NCBI GenBank assembly: GCA_030248215.1
Contig: JASANG010000400.1
Location: 62,001-126,000, forward strand
From: Enoplolaimus lenunculus
Taxonomy: Eukaryota > Nematoda > Enoplea > Enoplida > Thoracostomopsidae
DNA length: 64,000 nucleotides
Direction: 5' to 3'
Both the position numbers and the translations under genes were made by a program. The notes under the pieces were generated by a model that was given only the letters and a program-made list of their open reading frames with translations, searched no databases and was not told the origin of the DNA. Position 1 is the first letter of the stretch. Every line of letters starts with the position of its first letter. Shown here piece by piece: positions 46,811 through 59,800 of this stretch.

Positions 46811-49240
46811 TGTGTTTCGTCTACTTACAGATTTTCTTGTGTAGCAACGTCTTGCTCCATGTCATGTGCAAAAACGGTCATTTTAGCTGACAGTTTAGCG
46901 TTTGCACACAGGGTTGCAGGCCCGTAGCCATTGGTAGCAGTGGGGAACTAATTCTCCTGGAAGAATTTTCCCCCACTAGAAAATTTCTCAACCTGCTTGG
47001 AAACAGGGGCGTTCACAGAAGACGGCCGTGGATGCCGCGCACCCCCCCCCCAGTCGGAATCAGTTCGTGTGTCATAATATACATTACATGCAAAAATTAC
47101 GCCTAGCTTCTCGCTCGCTTCGACCGTTACGTTATTATTTTTCCTGCAGCGCTGTTCAATAGAAAACTTCATTGTCAAACTCCCCATTCTAATCAGCTCA
47201 AAGCTAAAGATAACAAAAATTGTGCAAAGCTTCACAGTTACACAATTTCTGGACCAGGGGAAGGTTGTTCCGGTTCGGCGATTTAGACCAAACAGTTCAT
47301 GAATAAACAGACGTTTTGATACTGTTACAGAGGGATTTAATACTGAAACAATGTATAGTTACTCGCTCGCTTCGCTCGCAAATTCTTCAAAGCTCACCTT
47401 AAATCCTGGCAATGAGCTTTCATACACACTTTATTTTAACTCCAAGGTAAAAATACGTCTACAGACTCTAAATTCAAGTTCTGTGCTAGAGTTAAACGGT
47501 AGTGTGTACGATTTTCTCGCGATATTTTCTTCAAATCATGTCCACGTAACGAACAATTCGGTCCGGCTCTGCTACACAATTCACTAAAAATTTAGAGGGC
47601 CTAAAAGAAAACTCTCAAAATTGGTCTCGGAGCCGACTAGGAAAGCTTGACCAATCTCATATACTTTATCACGCCAAAAAATTCAGATGGATGAAATCCA
47701 AGGCCCGAACCCTGTCAGGATGCGGCCCCCAATTCTAATTTCTCGGTACCCCACCGCTTGTAAGTCATCGAAATACCATTTTTATGCGCTTGCTGAATAA
47801 TGTTTAGCCTCCTTATATCAAGGTGATCTGGCTACGTACCTGAGGATTTGTGTCTACATTCCACTGCAGAAGCTCGTTAATAGATGTTTGTGAACGAGAT
47901 TCCTTGCTAATTTTTGCCTTAGTTTGTTCTTTACTAAACCTTTTTACCAGCGCCGTATCAAGATAAACACATGAACCATGACAGCTAATAACTGCCACAC
48001 CTAGACATCTTTGCAAAGGCATTCAAACTTTCAATATTTCGGCTTTTAGTCTACTTTGCACATGTTCATACTACACCATGGCTTAAGGTCGCTCTATTTC
48101 CGTCCTCTATATGCTCATATACAGCGAGTATGTCCAATGATTGTGTTCACCAGTTCAGTGTTTGTGTTTATTCTGCGTATTATCGTATGTAGTTGGTTGT
48201 GTATTTCTGGGAAAATAAAAGGCAAAATAGAACTCTTGTAAAGGTACAACTTGTCTCTGTGGGACCATGTAGATTTCAGGGGCGGACCGTTCTTCTGTAG
48301 TACTAGAATAGTGTAAGGTTAAGCTTTAGACTATTTTTTGCTTGGGACCGTTCTACTGTGGTACTACAATAGGGTAAGCTTAAGCTTTAAACTAATACTT
48401 GGCTTATGCTTAGGCTTAGGCTTAAGTATATGCTCATTCTTACGCTTAGGTGTAGACTTAGGCTTACAAATATACGTATAATACTGGTCCGCCCCTGTTG
48501 CTAACATTGGCCGTCTTTGTGACAGTTTATTACGATCCATGGGCTAAGGCAGGTACTGTGTACAAACCAGAGTCCAATGGCACCCTGGGGGTTCCCCAAG
48601 TATAGACAGTAGATAGAATATAAAATATATATCTGTAAAATATGTACATTTATTTTTGTTAAAATTTCATCATCATCACAATTCCCTACCACTGTACTCC
48701 GCTTGTAAAAGTACACTTGAAACTAAAATATTATGCCAGCGCCCATGGTCACAGTACATTGTCTTGTATTGGCCGTTTTTATGGCTTTGGAGCCTTCTTC
48801 GAAGCTGTTTGCCGACAGTTTTTTGTACCTCAGAAGGAACGAAAATGTGGCTTATTGTTTAGGTGTTAAGACTGTCGTAAAAAATCGTTGACATTTAAAA
48901 TCGAACTGTTTGTCTTGTTTTTCCAGCATTTTATGGCGCCTGTCATCACTGTTCATGGTTTAATGTTGTGTAATGGCGTCAATTTTTAATTTTAAATTTA
49001 AACCAGACGATTTGATTTTAAAAAAGATAAATTGTTTTTATACCGCGCATAAAAGAGTATATCACAATAATTTGGCACCTGACAACTCGTCGATCGACAA
49101 CTTGAAATTCGAAATCTCGTCTGCTCAACAATTTTGTCGGCCATCAGTATGCTTAGAGCCGTTTAGGGTTAAGTTTACGATTGCGCTAATGATTTAGTCT
49201 TGTAGACTTACGCTCGTACCGTGTCGGGTAACAAGTGACA
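46811..49240. other. Repeat-derived stretch without a supported gene
   Basis: It contains fragments of the CCGTAGCC and CTCGCTCGCTTCG families and a decayed CTTAGG-rich MITE (about 48290-48515, from GGGGCGGACCG to GGTCCGCCCC). Two possible minus-strand exons (46829-46886 and 47838-48022) are discussed as findings but are not in a compatible phase with each other. Confidence 0.45.
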
Positions 49241-49244
49241 TTAA

Positions 49245-49503
49245 GCCCGATTCACACGTGCAAGTTTTTGCTGCGAGAACTTGCAGTTGCAACTTGCACT
49301 TGCAAGTTTTGTCAAAAACTTGCAGCTGCAAACATTTTATTAAGAATCAAAGCTAGGAATTTAGTTCACATGTGTGAATAACCATACAAATTCAATGAAC
49401 GTATTGCATCCGCTTTTTTATTGGCTGATGAAAAAATGCAAGTTCTGTGTGCAATTTGCAGCTGCACGTTTTCGCAGAAAAAACTTGCACGTGTGAATAG
49501 GGC
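49245..49503. mobile_element. piggyBac-type MITE with TTAA duplication
   Basis: It starts GCCCGATTCACACGTGCAAG and ends CTTGCACGTGTGAATAGGGC, an inverted repeat of about 20 bases with one mismatch. It is flanked on both sides by TTAA (49241-49244 and 49504-49507), the piggyBac target. The core has more inverted AACTTGCAGCTGCAA words. It has no coding capacity. Confidence 0.75.
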
Positions 49504-49963
49504 TTAAGATTCAAAAGAAATGTTTTGGAATCGCCTTTGACTTTACAACGTAAAAAATACGTTTATCAAAATAGTGGCACTGAAGTTTAACATATACCTA
49601 CCTTAAGAAATTTTTACGCGGCTCACTTGGACTACGTATGAGCTCGTTTCAGCTTTTGTAAATTGTGAAAAAATATTATTATGTTTGAAAACAAGTGATG
49701 TTGAAGTAAAAATAGCTTCATTCACCAACTACGCAATTTGCGTTTGCAAAGCGCTGTGAAAACTTAGTCTGTGTCGTCGGCAGTAGCAAAGTTTAATTTG
49801 AATTTTGACTGCAATTTTTAATTCTGGTCTTCGACTAAGCGTTTCAGGTGCCAATATGTGGCAGATGGGCGGTTGTCGGGTGTTTTCAAACGAAATATGG
49901 CAAGGTCGGACACACCAGAGGCCGATTTTTGCATAATGCGTGTCAGTCTTATAGGTACTTATG

Positions 49964-50404
49964 TACTGTATTGACCCGAATAAGAGGGGGTAATAAGAGG
50001 GGGTCCCCATTTTGGGTCCGAATCAATAGGAGTCCGTATCCCTAATAAGAGTCCGTAAGCGGATAGAGTCCCTAAACCCTAATTAGAGTACATAAATGTC
50101 ATTTAATCCTAATTGTAGCACACAAATGACTCCAGGGCCAAATAATTTGAGTTTGAAACTTTAAAGACTACTTAAATTTTGAAAGTACATTCCTATGTAT
50201 AACCTTTTGTTATCGCTCAAACTATTGAAACGAGACATACGTTAAATTCAACGGATATTTGCAGTACCGGATATATCAGTAACGAAGGGCGGCGGAGTGT
50301 GGGTTAAAAATAAATAACAGTCGGTAACCAAATAACAAGGGGAGTACCCTTTGGAGAGGCCAAATAAATATCAGTCCACCCTCTTATTCGGGTCTATACA
50401 GTAC
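49964..50404. mobile_element. MITE with GACCCGAATAAGAGGG ends
   Basis: The left TACTGTATTGACCCGAATAA is mirrored by TTATTCGGGTCTATACAGTA at the right. The interior has GGTCCCCATTTTGGGTCC and GAGTCCGTA repeats. A fragment of the right end recurs at about 46365-46420. Confidence 0.6.
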
Positions 50405-50444
50405 GGTTGTTCGATTTTTTTATTACTATGCACTTGGAAATGCA

Positions 50445-50760
50445 CGCATACAGGGGTGGCTGGAACTAGCGATCTTCGGATTCCGAGGCAAACAATCTAC
50501 CACTGCGCCACGCAGTCCGTCTTTTCAATTGTTTCTATCGTTGACTATATATCGATCGTATGCTGCTGGTTTGTATACAGCTCAATGTGCATTGCTTATA
50601 TTGCATATCCATCAGAACAAGCAGGTCTGACATGCTTATATACATGCCCAAATTTTCACCACGGTCGTTCCTTGACCGTCCATCCTACTGTCGGCTGAAT
50701 ACCACGTTCAAAGCGCGGCAATTTACTATTACGCTCACAGCGTGACCCCCATGTCAGACT
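50445..50760 (-). repeat. SINE-like unit with tRNA-type head (third copy)
   Basis: Inverted relative of the units at 1735-2450. On the minus strand the tRNA-like part reads CTGCGTGGCGCAGTGGTAGA with a B-box-like TAGTTCCAGCC (about 50445-50520). The body with GGGCATGTATATAAGCATGT lies at about 50560-50760. Confidence 0.55.
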
Positions 50761-51068
50761 AGGTAGATACGGTCAGAAACTAGCATGTGTCACATGCTTT
50801 ATGCCCTACCTAAACTGTCGGTATTCACAAATATAAAAATCTACGAACATATTCTGCAGGCAAAATCGCATTTTCTAATAATTATGGGATTGTATATTAG
50901 GTAGACATTTCTTACATCCTAAATTAAATATCGCCAAACAAAAGCCAGTTTCATTAGAAACCTAAAGCAAAACCTATGTGGCAGCAACGGTAAATTGAGT
51001 ATTAAAAATTAATTAAAATGAACAAACGTCGTATTTGATTGTATGCAAAACAAAATTGATACATGGTG

Positions 51069-51240
51069 CCGTGACCCGTAGCGAAGGGGTGAGGGGCAGG
51101 GGGGCGCAGCCCCTCCCCTGGAAATGTTTTGCCCCCCTCTAAAAATGTTTTAACTTTCCTAGTAAGTCAACAAAAACCCCTGTATACCTCTCCAGAAAAA
51201 TTTTTAGCCGCCCCTACCAAAGTGAGCTGGTTACGGGCCT
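51069..51240. mobile_element. CCGTAGC MITE copy
   Basis: It starts ACCCGTAGCGAAGGGG and ends GAGCTGGTTACGGGCCT. It has the family's GGGGGG/CCCCCC core, in reverse orientation to the copy at 7180-7328. Confidence 0.55.
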
Positions 51241-51475
51241 GACTCCAATCAAAACATGACAATTTCATTAATAATGTCTTTTTGAGGCATTTTTTGGAAC
51301 CCACCAGCGACTGTCAAGCGGATGCTCAATCTGTGAATTATGTCTGAGGCATGTTTAATAATAAAAAATGAACGATTAGATTACGCAGAATTTCAGTTTA
51401 AAATTTCAAAAAATCATAGGAGCATTTTCGTTTCTTTTTTCTTTGCCCACGCGGGTGAAATTTGGTGCTAAAACC

Positions 51476-51636
51476 AGGCCCGTAGCCAGCTCACCTTGCT
51501 AGGGGGGCTGAAAATTTTTTAGGAGGGGCATTTAAAGGTTCTCGATGATTTACAAGCACCGTTGAAAATCTTCTAGGAGGGGCAAAATTTTTCCAGGAGG
51601 GGTAAGCCCCCCTAATCCCCCTTGGTTAAGGGCCCG
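51476..51636. mobile_element. CCGTAGCCA MITE copy
   Basis: It starts AGGCCCGTAGCCAGCTCACC and ends CTTGGTTAAGGGCCCGG, with GATGATTTACAAGCA and GGAGGGGCAAAATTTTTCC inside. Same family as 7180-7328. Confidence 0.6.
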
Positions 51637-51639
51637 GGG

Positions 51640-54600
51640 TAAACGTTCAGTTGCAGCCTTCAGGCATATTGAAACATTGTATATACAATTATGTTCTTTA
51701 CAAATGTTGCCGCCGCCCATTAAATGGTCACAATTTGAAAAGATACTAGCAGATTGGGGGATTGTCGACCCACACCCCCGTCACTAAATGCAATTCATTA
51801 TTGAACTTGTTAAGTTTCTAATGCAGGTAACACCATTTAGTATTTCGGCATACTCTAGATAACGTTTAATCTTGATAGTTTTCAATTGCTTAACGATTTC
51901 TGCGACTTAATATCATGTATTTTTTCGAATCGTTTTAAAATTAATGCCGGCAAAGTTATGCTCAGCTAATCGAGAGCTATGGGAGAGACCCGTTTGTATT
52001 AAATTAGTTGTGGTTTAGATAAACACACCTTCGTCAAATTCACTGTGATTTTTGACCCTGTCTCCATTGCCGAAGGTCTACTTGGTACCACTGTTAATGG
52101 TGTTTTTGGCTTTTAAAGCATTTGTTTCAACCTTGTTTGTAACTCATTGAAAACCCTTGAATGCCCCTCGTGAGAAATTTTTTGACCCCCCCCCCCGAAC
52201 AAGGTGAGCTGGCTAGGGGCCTGATTTTAGAATTTACCGTATTTTTGCAATGGTTTATAACCGTTTCGTTGTACGTAAACTTTTATTCTCCTTTCAACTT
52301 ATGCATAGGCCACTTTAATTTGAGTACAGCCTGTGGTTTTTGCCATCGTCAATTGACGTTGGCTTTTGCTATACAGAAAATAGCAAATGGTGCTGCTATT
52401 TTTTTAAAAATATTTTAAATTTTAAAAATCAATTGACGATTGCTTTCATATTTTAAAACAGTCCTTGTCTACAGCTACTACATTTACCCTTGAAATTGTA
52501 AACCTGACTCATTTCAAATATAGCAGTCGTCAATTGAAACACAAACGGAAAATGGTAATTGTAAACTGCCGATAAACAAGTATAACGCAATTGTACACAG
52601 CGTTCAAGAAAACAACAGTAGTCGTTTATTGAAAACATTTTTATATAGAGTAGTTGTCTGCGGTGTTAAATTTTTAAAACAGTGCCGTCTATAGTGCCGG
52701 AGCAGACAGGGTGGGGGCTCAATTCAAACTTGCGAAGCGAGCGAGAAGCCAAATATAAAAACTTCAGCGGGTTTGTTTCAATCGGTTAGGGTGGGTGCCT
52801 CCCCCATATGGAGGTATTGGAGGCGGCTGCGGCGGCCCTGCGTCTATTTGGTGAATATTTTTTAGTTTTCCGGTTTTAAATTTTTAAAAAATCTTTGAGT
52901 TTGAAAATCGATTTGTTTTTAATATTTTCCAACGTATGATTCAGAGGGAGGGGAAGCAGCTCCCCTCTCTACGAACAGCTATGCGCACCTTTTGTTGAAT
53001 CAAACTTTAGAAAATAGTTGTATTCAAGAACAGATTTGTTTTTGTTTTCAATTTTTGACGAAGAGTACGTGGAGAAGGGCGACAGGGGGCACTTTGCCCC
53101 TCTTGCTCTCTAGTGGTAGTGAACCGGAATTTTTCAGCTTTTCTTGGACGTATCAAAATTTTTCAGGGGGGGGGCTGAACCAGAATCTGCGGGCCATTAA
53201 AAATTTTAATATTTGTATATTTTATACACTGTAGACTACATTTTTGCTTAGGCTTAGGAATACTTTTCTGCAACGCTCAGGCTTACTGAATACGCTTTGC
53301 TGTTTACGGCCCTAAAAATACATTAACCGAACAGCATATCTTAATTTGCAAAAAAAAATTGTCGTACGCTACCGGCGCTGGACCGAATCGTACAAGATTG
53401 ACGCAAAATACTGACACTACTTGTCGTGCGGTGAACTCCGACAAAGCTCAGATCACCACATCTCATTTTAGTTTTTTAGCGTTTTGTTTTTAGGCACTTG
53501 CACGCTGGGGGAAACTGTACGACTGCCAAATTTCTATTTGCTATGAGTCACTGTTGCAACATGAATCTATCCTTGAAATTTAGGGAGTGCACCTATAAAA
53601 AGAGAAACTTTGTGGCAGCGTGAGAAGCAACAATGTATTCAAACACAAAGTATGTTTTATTTCAGCATTTCTTTTTTTATACTTCTGAAAAGTGTCGGCA
53701 TTAAACAGCAGCACAAACGACAATAAAAAACAAGAAAAATGCAACATACAAAATAGAACCCAGGGTGCAACCGTACGTGAAAATACCGGAATCAGAGCTC
53801 AATCATTTGGCAGAGTCAGAGTTGTATGTGCGGTTAAAAGGTAATATTTGCTACTTTACAATAAAAAATCTCCCTAAGGTGTTTAAATATTTTGATTTTT
53901 AATTTTTTACAAAATCTGGATATTTTTTTCTTCAATATATACTGAAAGTTGAAAACGAAACGCAGCAATCAAAAAATTTGGTTTTTACTATGCAAATACA
54001 CTATCAAAATTGTCGGAACATGCGACAGAAAGGTTACCGTAGCCGGGAGCCGACCACCGTTAGAACACGGAGGCAGACCTCTGGTTGTACCCGGGGCACC
54101 ACAAATGCAAAACAAAACGTTCAACATTTTATTTTTGATATCACGCAACGTATACAAAACCTGATTGACCAGGCAGCAATGTTTAGGGGCGGGGCGTGGT
54201 ACAACCAAGCATAAAACTTGAAACTCTACATTCGAACCCGCTAATAATTTTGGTTTATATCTCGTACAGATGGTGGAAAACTGACTACGTAACCCCCTTA
54301 AAAGACTTGGGCGGTTAATTTTTAAACTGACCATACAAATATCTGAAACGTAAATTGCACTTTTTATTTTTACTGCGCAGTGCATATATTTCATATACAC
54401 AGAAAACACTGTGATTTTTGATTAATAAAAAATTCGCACAACGTTGGCTAGCTTTTTTGAAAACACGCAAAATAAATAAATTGCACATTGCGCAGTGGCG
54501 AAGGCAGGGCACCAGAAGGATGGGTGATATCCCTCCACACCAGCCCTGCTCAGCGGCAATGTTTATTTAAATTGCACACTACGCAGTGGCAAACCCAGGG

Positions 54601-54985
54601 CGCAAGGGAAACGAGTGATGTATTTTTCCTCACCAGCCCTACTACACGGCAATATTTTACATTTCTATACGGCCCAAGCTCATAAAATATGGTTTGTTTA
54701 AAAAACACAAAACATATTGCCGAAGACACAAAGATGGTTGATTTAAAAATTTTAGCCTTGGGCACAACTGATACCGTGGAATTTTAAAAGATAGCGCATT
54801 TTCGAATTTTTATAGTTAACGTTGTCAAACGATAAAAGTTTTATACGTAAAGTATTTTTCATGCTGGAAAAACTTGGAAAAGCTATTGATCACACAAAAA
54901 TCTGCAGCACTTGGGAAACTAAAATGTACACATATGTTTGTTCAACATAAAAAGCGTTTCTATATACTTTGGACTTTAGAAATCA
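51640..54985. other. Gene-free stretch
   Basis: It contains only repeat fragments: part of a CCGTAGCC element near 52150-52225, a CTCGCTTCGCAAG-type fragment near 52725-52760, a hAT-like MITE fragment from about 53762 (CAGGGTGCAACCG), and two copies of a short GCAGTGGC...GGGC...CACCAGCCCTGCT unit at 54492-54655. No exon could be supported. Confidence 0.45.
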
Positions 54986-56835
54986 TTATTCAAGTTTAAG
55001 GCGCTTAACGCTTTGCACGTCATGTGTATTGTTTGACAAGCATTCAAAAGATAATCTGTCACAGTGCGCAAATTTTTCAGATTCTCTAGGCGAACAATGT
55101 TGAGAAATATATTTGCTTGCATCACTTTGGAGATTAGAAAACTTATTTGATGGATTACGCAAAACGTTGTTGACTTCAGTAATACTTTTAACCGAAACCG
55201 TATCGTGCGACTGAGTTTCAGGACATAACTCCTGCTCAAATTCGCTGTCTGATCCGACAGTGTTGCTTTTGTCGTTGTTTTTAATACTGATTCCAATTTG
55301 ACCACTAACGTGCGGCTGAGTTTCAGGATGCATTTCTTGCGCGGATTCGCTCTGATTACCGGCTATGATGCATTTGTAATTTAATGGATTACGCAAAATA
55401 TTATTAATGTCATTAATACTTTTGACCGAAACCGTATCGTGCGACTGAGTTTCAGGATATAACTCCTGCTCAAATTCGCTGTCTGATCCGACAGTGTTAT
55501 TACCGGCTATGGTGCATTTGTAATTTAATGGATTGCGCAAAATATTATTAATGTCATTAATACTTTTGACCGAAACCGTATCGTGCGACTGAGTTTCAGG
55601 ATATAACTCCTGCTCAAATTCGCTGTCTGATCCGACAGTGTTATTACCGGCTATGGTGCATTTGTAATTTAATGGATTACGCAAAATATTATTAATGTCA
55701 TTAATACTTTTGACCGAAACCGTATCGTGCGACTGAGTTTCAGGATATAACTCCTGCTCAAATTCGCTGTCTGATCCGACAGTGTTGCTTTTGTCGTTGT
55801 TTTTAATACTGATTCCAATTTGATCACTAAAGTTCGGCTGTGTTTCAGGATGCAATTCTGGCCCGTGTTTGCTCTGATTACCGCCTATGGCGCAATTGTA
55901 ATTCAATGGATTGCGCAAAATGTTATTAATGTCATTAATACTTTTAACCAAACCTGTATCCCGAGGCTGCGTTCCAGGATACAACTCTTCTTCGGAATCG
56001 TTGTCTGTTCCAACACTAGCGCATTTGTAATTTCTAAGATTTCGCAAAATATGATTAACGGTGTTTCTACTTTGCTGAGCATTATCATGCAATTTCGTTT
56101 CAGGATACAACTCTTGTTCAGATTCACTGTCAGATTCTGTGGCGTTGTTTTCTTGGTTTATTGGAATGCAAGTTCGACTGCTAATGTTATTGTGTTGTGT
56201 TTCAAAATGCGGTGTTTGTTCAGATTCGCTGTCTGATTCGTCAGTGGCACATTTGTAGTTTGTTGGATCGCGCATAGTACATGCGACATATCGCAGTTTA
56301 TCAAGATTTGTGCCATGCGAAAGCGTTCTTCTAAGATTGGCATTCAAGTTTCTGTTTTTGCGATGAGCGTGCGAGGACGTGCGATTATCAGGATTGACGT
56401 GTTTAAGCGCGAGATCTTCGTGATTGACGACTTGTTTTGTAATTGGTTTTCTTCTGTTAGATTGACGCATGCGATAATGCGTTGTTTGATTAACACTAAG
56501 GATATTTGATGAGGAAGGTGCGCTGACATTATCAACATACGTGGCTACTGTATTGGAGTTAGGCGTAACTTTTGTGGACCGTTGTCGTGTATTTTTTTGA
56601 GCAGTTCCACAAACATTAACTGAAATTGCGCAACCACGTTGAGATTGAAGTTTCCTTTCTGTATTCGTGTTGCTATTATCAACATTGATTACAGTTCGAT
56701 CAGAATCGCTTTCATCCGACTCATCGCTATGTTCGTACTCGGAACTACTAAATGACTTTAAAGTAGGCCGGTCGCAACCAATCTTGAAGTGTTTACTGCA
56801 TTTCTGCATACTTCGAATTTTCTGTCGTTGTTCAC
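54986..56835 (-). CDS. Last exon of the DDE gene: 48-residue acidic repeats
   Basis: 616 codons including the stop. It opens CEQRQKIRSMQKCSKHFKIG (Cys/His-containing), then has Ser/Glu/Asp runs, then about ten repeats built on SDSEFEQELYPETQSHDT and VSVKSINDINNILRNPLNYK. The central three units are 48 residues each and nearly identical in DNA (about 55380-55780), while the outer ones are diverged. There are no membrane segments. Confidence 0.7.
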
Positions 56836-59800
56836 CTGTTATAAACAATAAGTGCTGGACAATTTATGCAAAATTTTATCACATTCGTCCTAGGACTTGC
56901 AATTTGGCTAAAGAGTCCTCAATTCGGGGCAGAGGCAAGCAAAATCGTAGTCTGGACATGTTTAGCTACTGTTTTATATAAACTTAATATCGGATCACTG
57001 GTAACATATAATTATTTGCCGTTCGCTGTTTAATAAACAGTTGATAAACATATGCTCTGGTTAGGATTCATGCTATTTTGACAGATTACTTTCTTTAGGA
57101 GCTCGATACCGTTCTGCTCCTGTACATACAGGGCGTATAAAATGCAGGCCTGCAGCCAGCTCACTTTGCAGGATTGCAAAACTATTTTAGGAGGCACACG
57201 GCATGTTTTCTGTTTATAGGTACCTGTTCATGTAGGTGAAGGTTTTTTTACTCTTGCTTACTTCCCTAGCAATGGACTATATATAATAATCAGATATAGA
57301 ATTAGCCTTAAATCCAAGCTTATCTTAGGAAAATAATAAAAAGTATGTGGTAAGGGAATATTGCTTTCCATAAAACAAATAATATATAATGTGGGAAGCA
57401 CAGCTAAAGTGGAATGTGCCGGTTTTTACAGAGTTCAACATTTTTATATAGGTATACGTATACGTTATTTGGTTTCAAAAAACTTTATATACGTATGTGT
57501 ATGTTTTTTAAATTTAGAATGCTTACAATTAGTTCTCAGAACGATTAGTCGTTCAATCTCTTGTTTCGTTTCGTCCAGTGTAAGCATGCAATCGCGAGCT
57601 AGCGATTTAGCTTCAGCAAAAGGATCACGTTTGTCCTGAATAGCTTGTTTTACATATTGTGCAATGCGAGTCGACGGGTAAATGCGCACCTGCACCGACG
57701 AGTCAGCCATAGCTGCCTTAATAGTTTCGGCTTCTGAAAAATATGTGTGACAAGTAATTTTTTAAATTCACAATGAAGTACAAAAGTTTCAAAGATGTTT
57801 TACTTTTCTTTCAACGCAATTCAGACTTTGTAATTTCACAAGTCTTTTTATCTAAAATTTTAAAGAAAACAGCACATTCATTGAGATTTTTAAAATTTTG
57901 GACGAATTTCGTAATATTTCTTTCATTTCAAACAGTTGCAGTAACTCTGTAACATAAAATAGTGAGATATATACGTGATTTATACCTATTACTGATTTTG
58001 TGTGAAAACGGAAATTTTAGGGATTTCTATTATGTAAACGGATACGGATTTATACTGCAAAAGAAAAGATATCCGGCTACACTCAGTTTAATATACGTAT
58101 ATGTAGCAGTGGGGCCAAAAATTTGCGACGGGGATAGTAGGCCGGCAATAGTTATGAAACAACTTTCCTATGCTGGTAGATGCGCCAATTTTTTGAGGAC
58201 GAAAAAACGTAAAGAGAACCTTACCATTTTATCTCAGAAAATTTTTTGGAAAGGGAAGGCGTACAGTGTCCAGCACCCTCTATATTCGCTAACGCTACAT
58301 ATACGTATATAATTATTCTTTAATTTCACTGCACAAACAGTATATAGGTATTGTAGGTATGCGAACGACAACCGTAGGGGCAACGTGGCGGTGCTAGAAG
58401 CGTAAAGACTACAACAACTACCACTCAGAATTGTTTCTACGTGATCGGAGCGTTTAAAATGCAATTCATATACGCTGCACTGAATGCTCAATACATACCA
58501 CTAAGAAAGTGGCCACGACAAGATCCGCGGCAATCTGCACACGAAATTCCCCACTGACGCGACGGGTCTCGCACTGGATAAATTGTTTGAAACACACTTG
58601 GCCCGCCTGGATACCAAACTAGGTTGTTTCTGAAAAATAAGCATGCTTTTCATAACAAAACTGAAAAGGAAACTCATACGGCTCTTGCACACTTTCCCGC
58701 ATTTAAGGTTAGTTAAGATTCAGGTTTAAGTCTAGGCTTAGATAAAAGCTTCCGCTTAGGCTTAATCATATTGAAGGCTTGTTCAAACGGTTAAGTTTAG
58801 GTGTGGCTTTTCTGAATTCTAAACGCAAGCCTGCGGGAAAGATCAATTTCACCGATTTTTTTCTAAAACTGTAAATTCCGGAAAGTACATTAGGTTACAC
58901 ACGTGTGTGACAAATAGTAAGCAGAGAAACATCACAATTTTTATGGATTGCTATTGCATAACTAAAAAACGAACGCCAATTTTGCAACTAAAACCAAAAT
59001 ATGCCCTCGAAGAATTGAAGTTATATTTTTGAGCGCAGACGAGTACGCATTCAGTTCGGATACAATACATAGAATTCTTGATTTCAGTCGTGAAACGTAG
59101 ATGCTTTGTATCATAGTTAACGTACAACAGGATGCAAAGCGGAACTAAATTATACGGGAATCGGGATCCGAATCGAAAGTAGAAATTTTGTGATTGGGCA
59201 GATAGTTTGTATTTACAAATGTAACTTTGATATAGAGTGTACTGTTGGCTATTAACAAATTTTAAAAGCGTCGCATGAACAAATTGGTGATAACCATTGT
59301 TCTAAAAAGCTAAACTATAATCAAATATTGATAAGTTAACTCCTCGAAAGCAATTTAATTGATAAATGGTGCAAAATTTTTATGCAACTGATGACAACAA
59401 GTAGGATTAAAATTAAAATTTCAAAATTCTTATTCCGACTTATTATGCAATTGGAATCGGAAATAGTTTTGATTTGGAATTCTAATCGGAATCTGAATTT
59501 CGGTTGCACCCTGATGTACAGTTGCTAAAAATTAAGTTGTCCATAAAGTCTAACTTACATTTTTTCACGGTAAGCTTTGGAAGCCGCGTATTTGTCGCAC
59601 AAAGGATGTCCACACGTATGTTTTCCAAGGCACAGCTGTAGGCTATAGAAGTATTTTGTACTCTTGTCGCTTATTTCGTGGGCCTTTTGCACATTACGAG
59701 CGGCAACCAAATCATTCCAAAGCTGTGGATATTTTGACTTTTGAGCGTTCCGGATATTCGTGTTGGAATTCAAAAATGCCTTTAGTAGCTCTCGTGTAAA

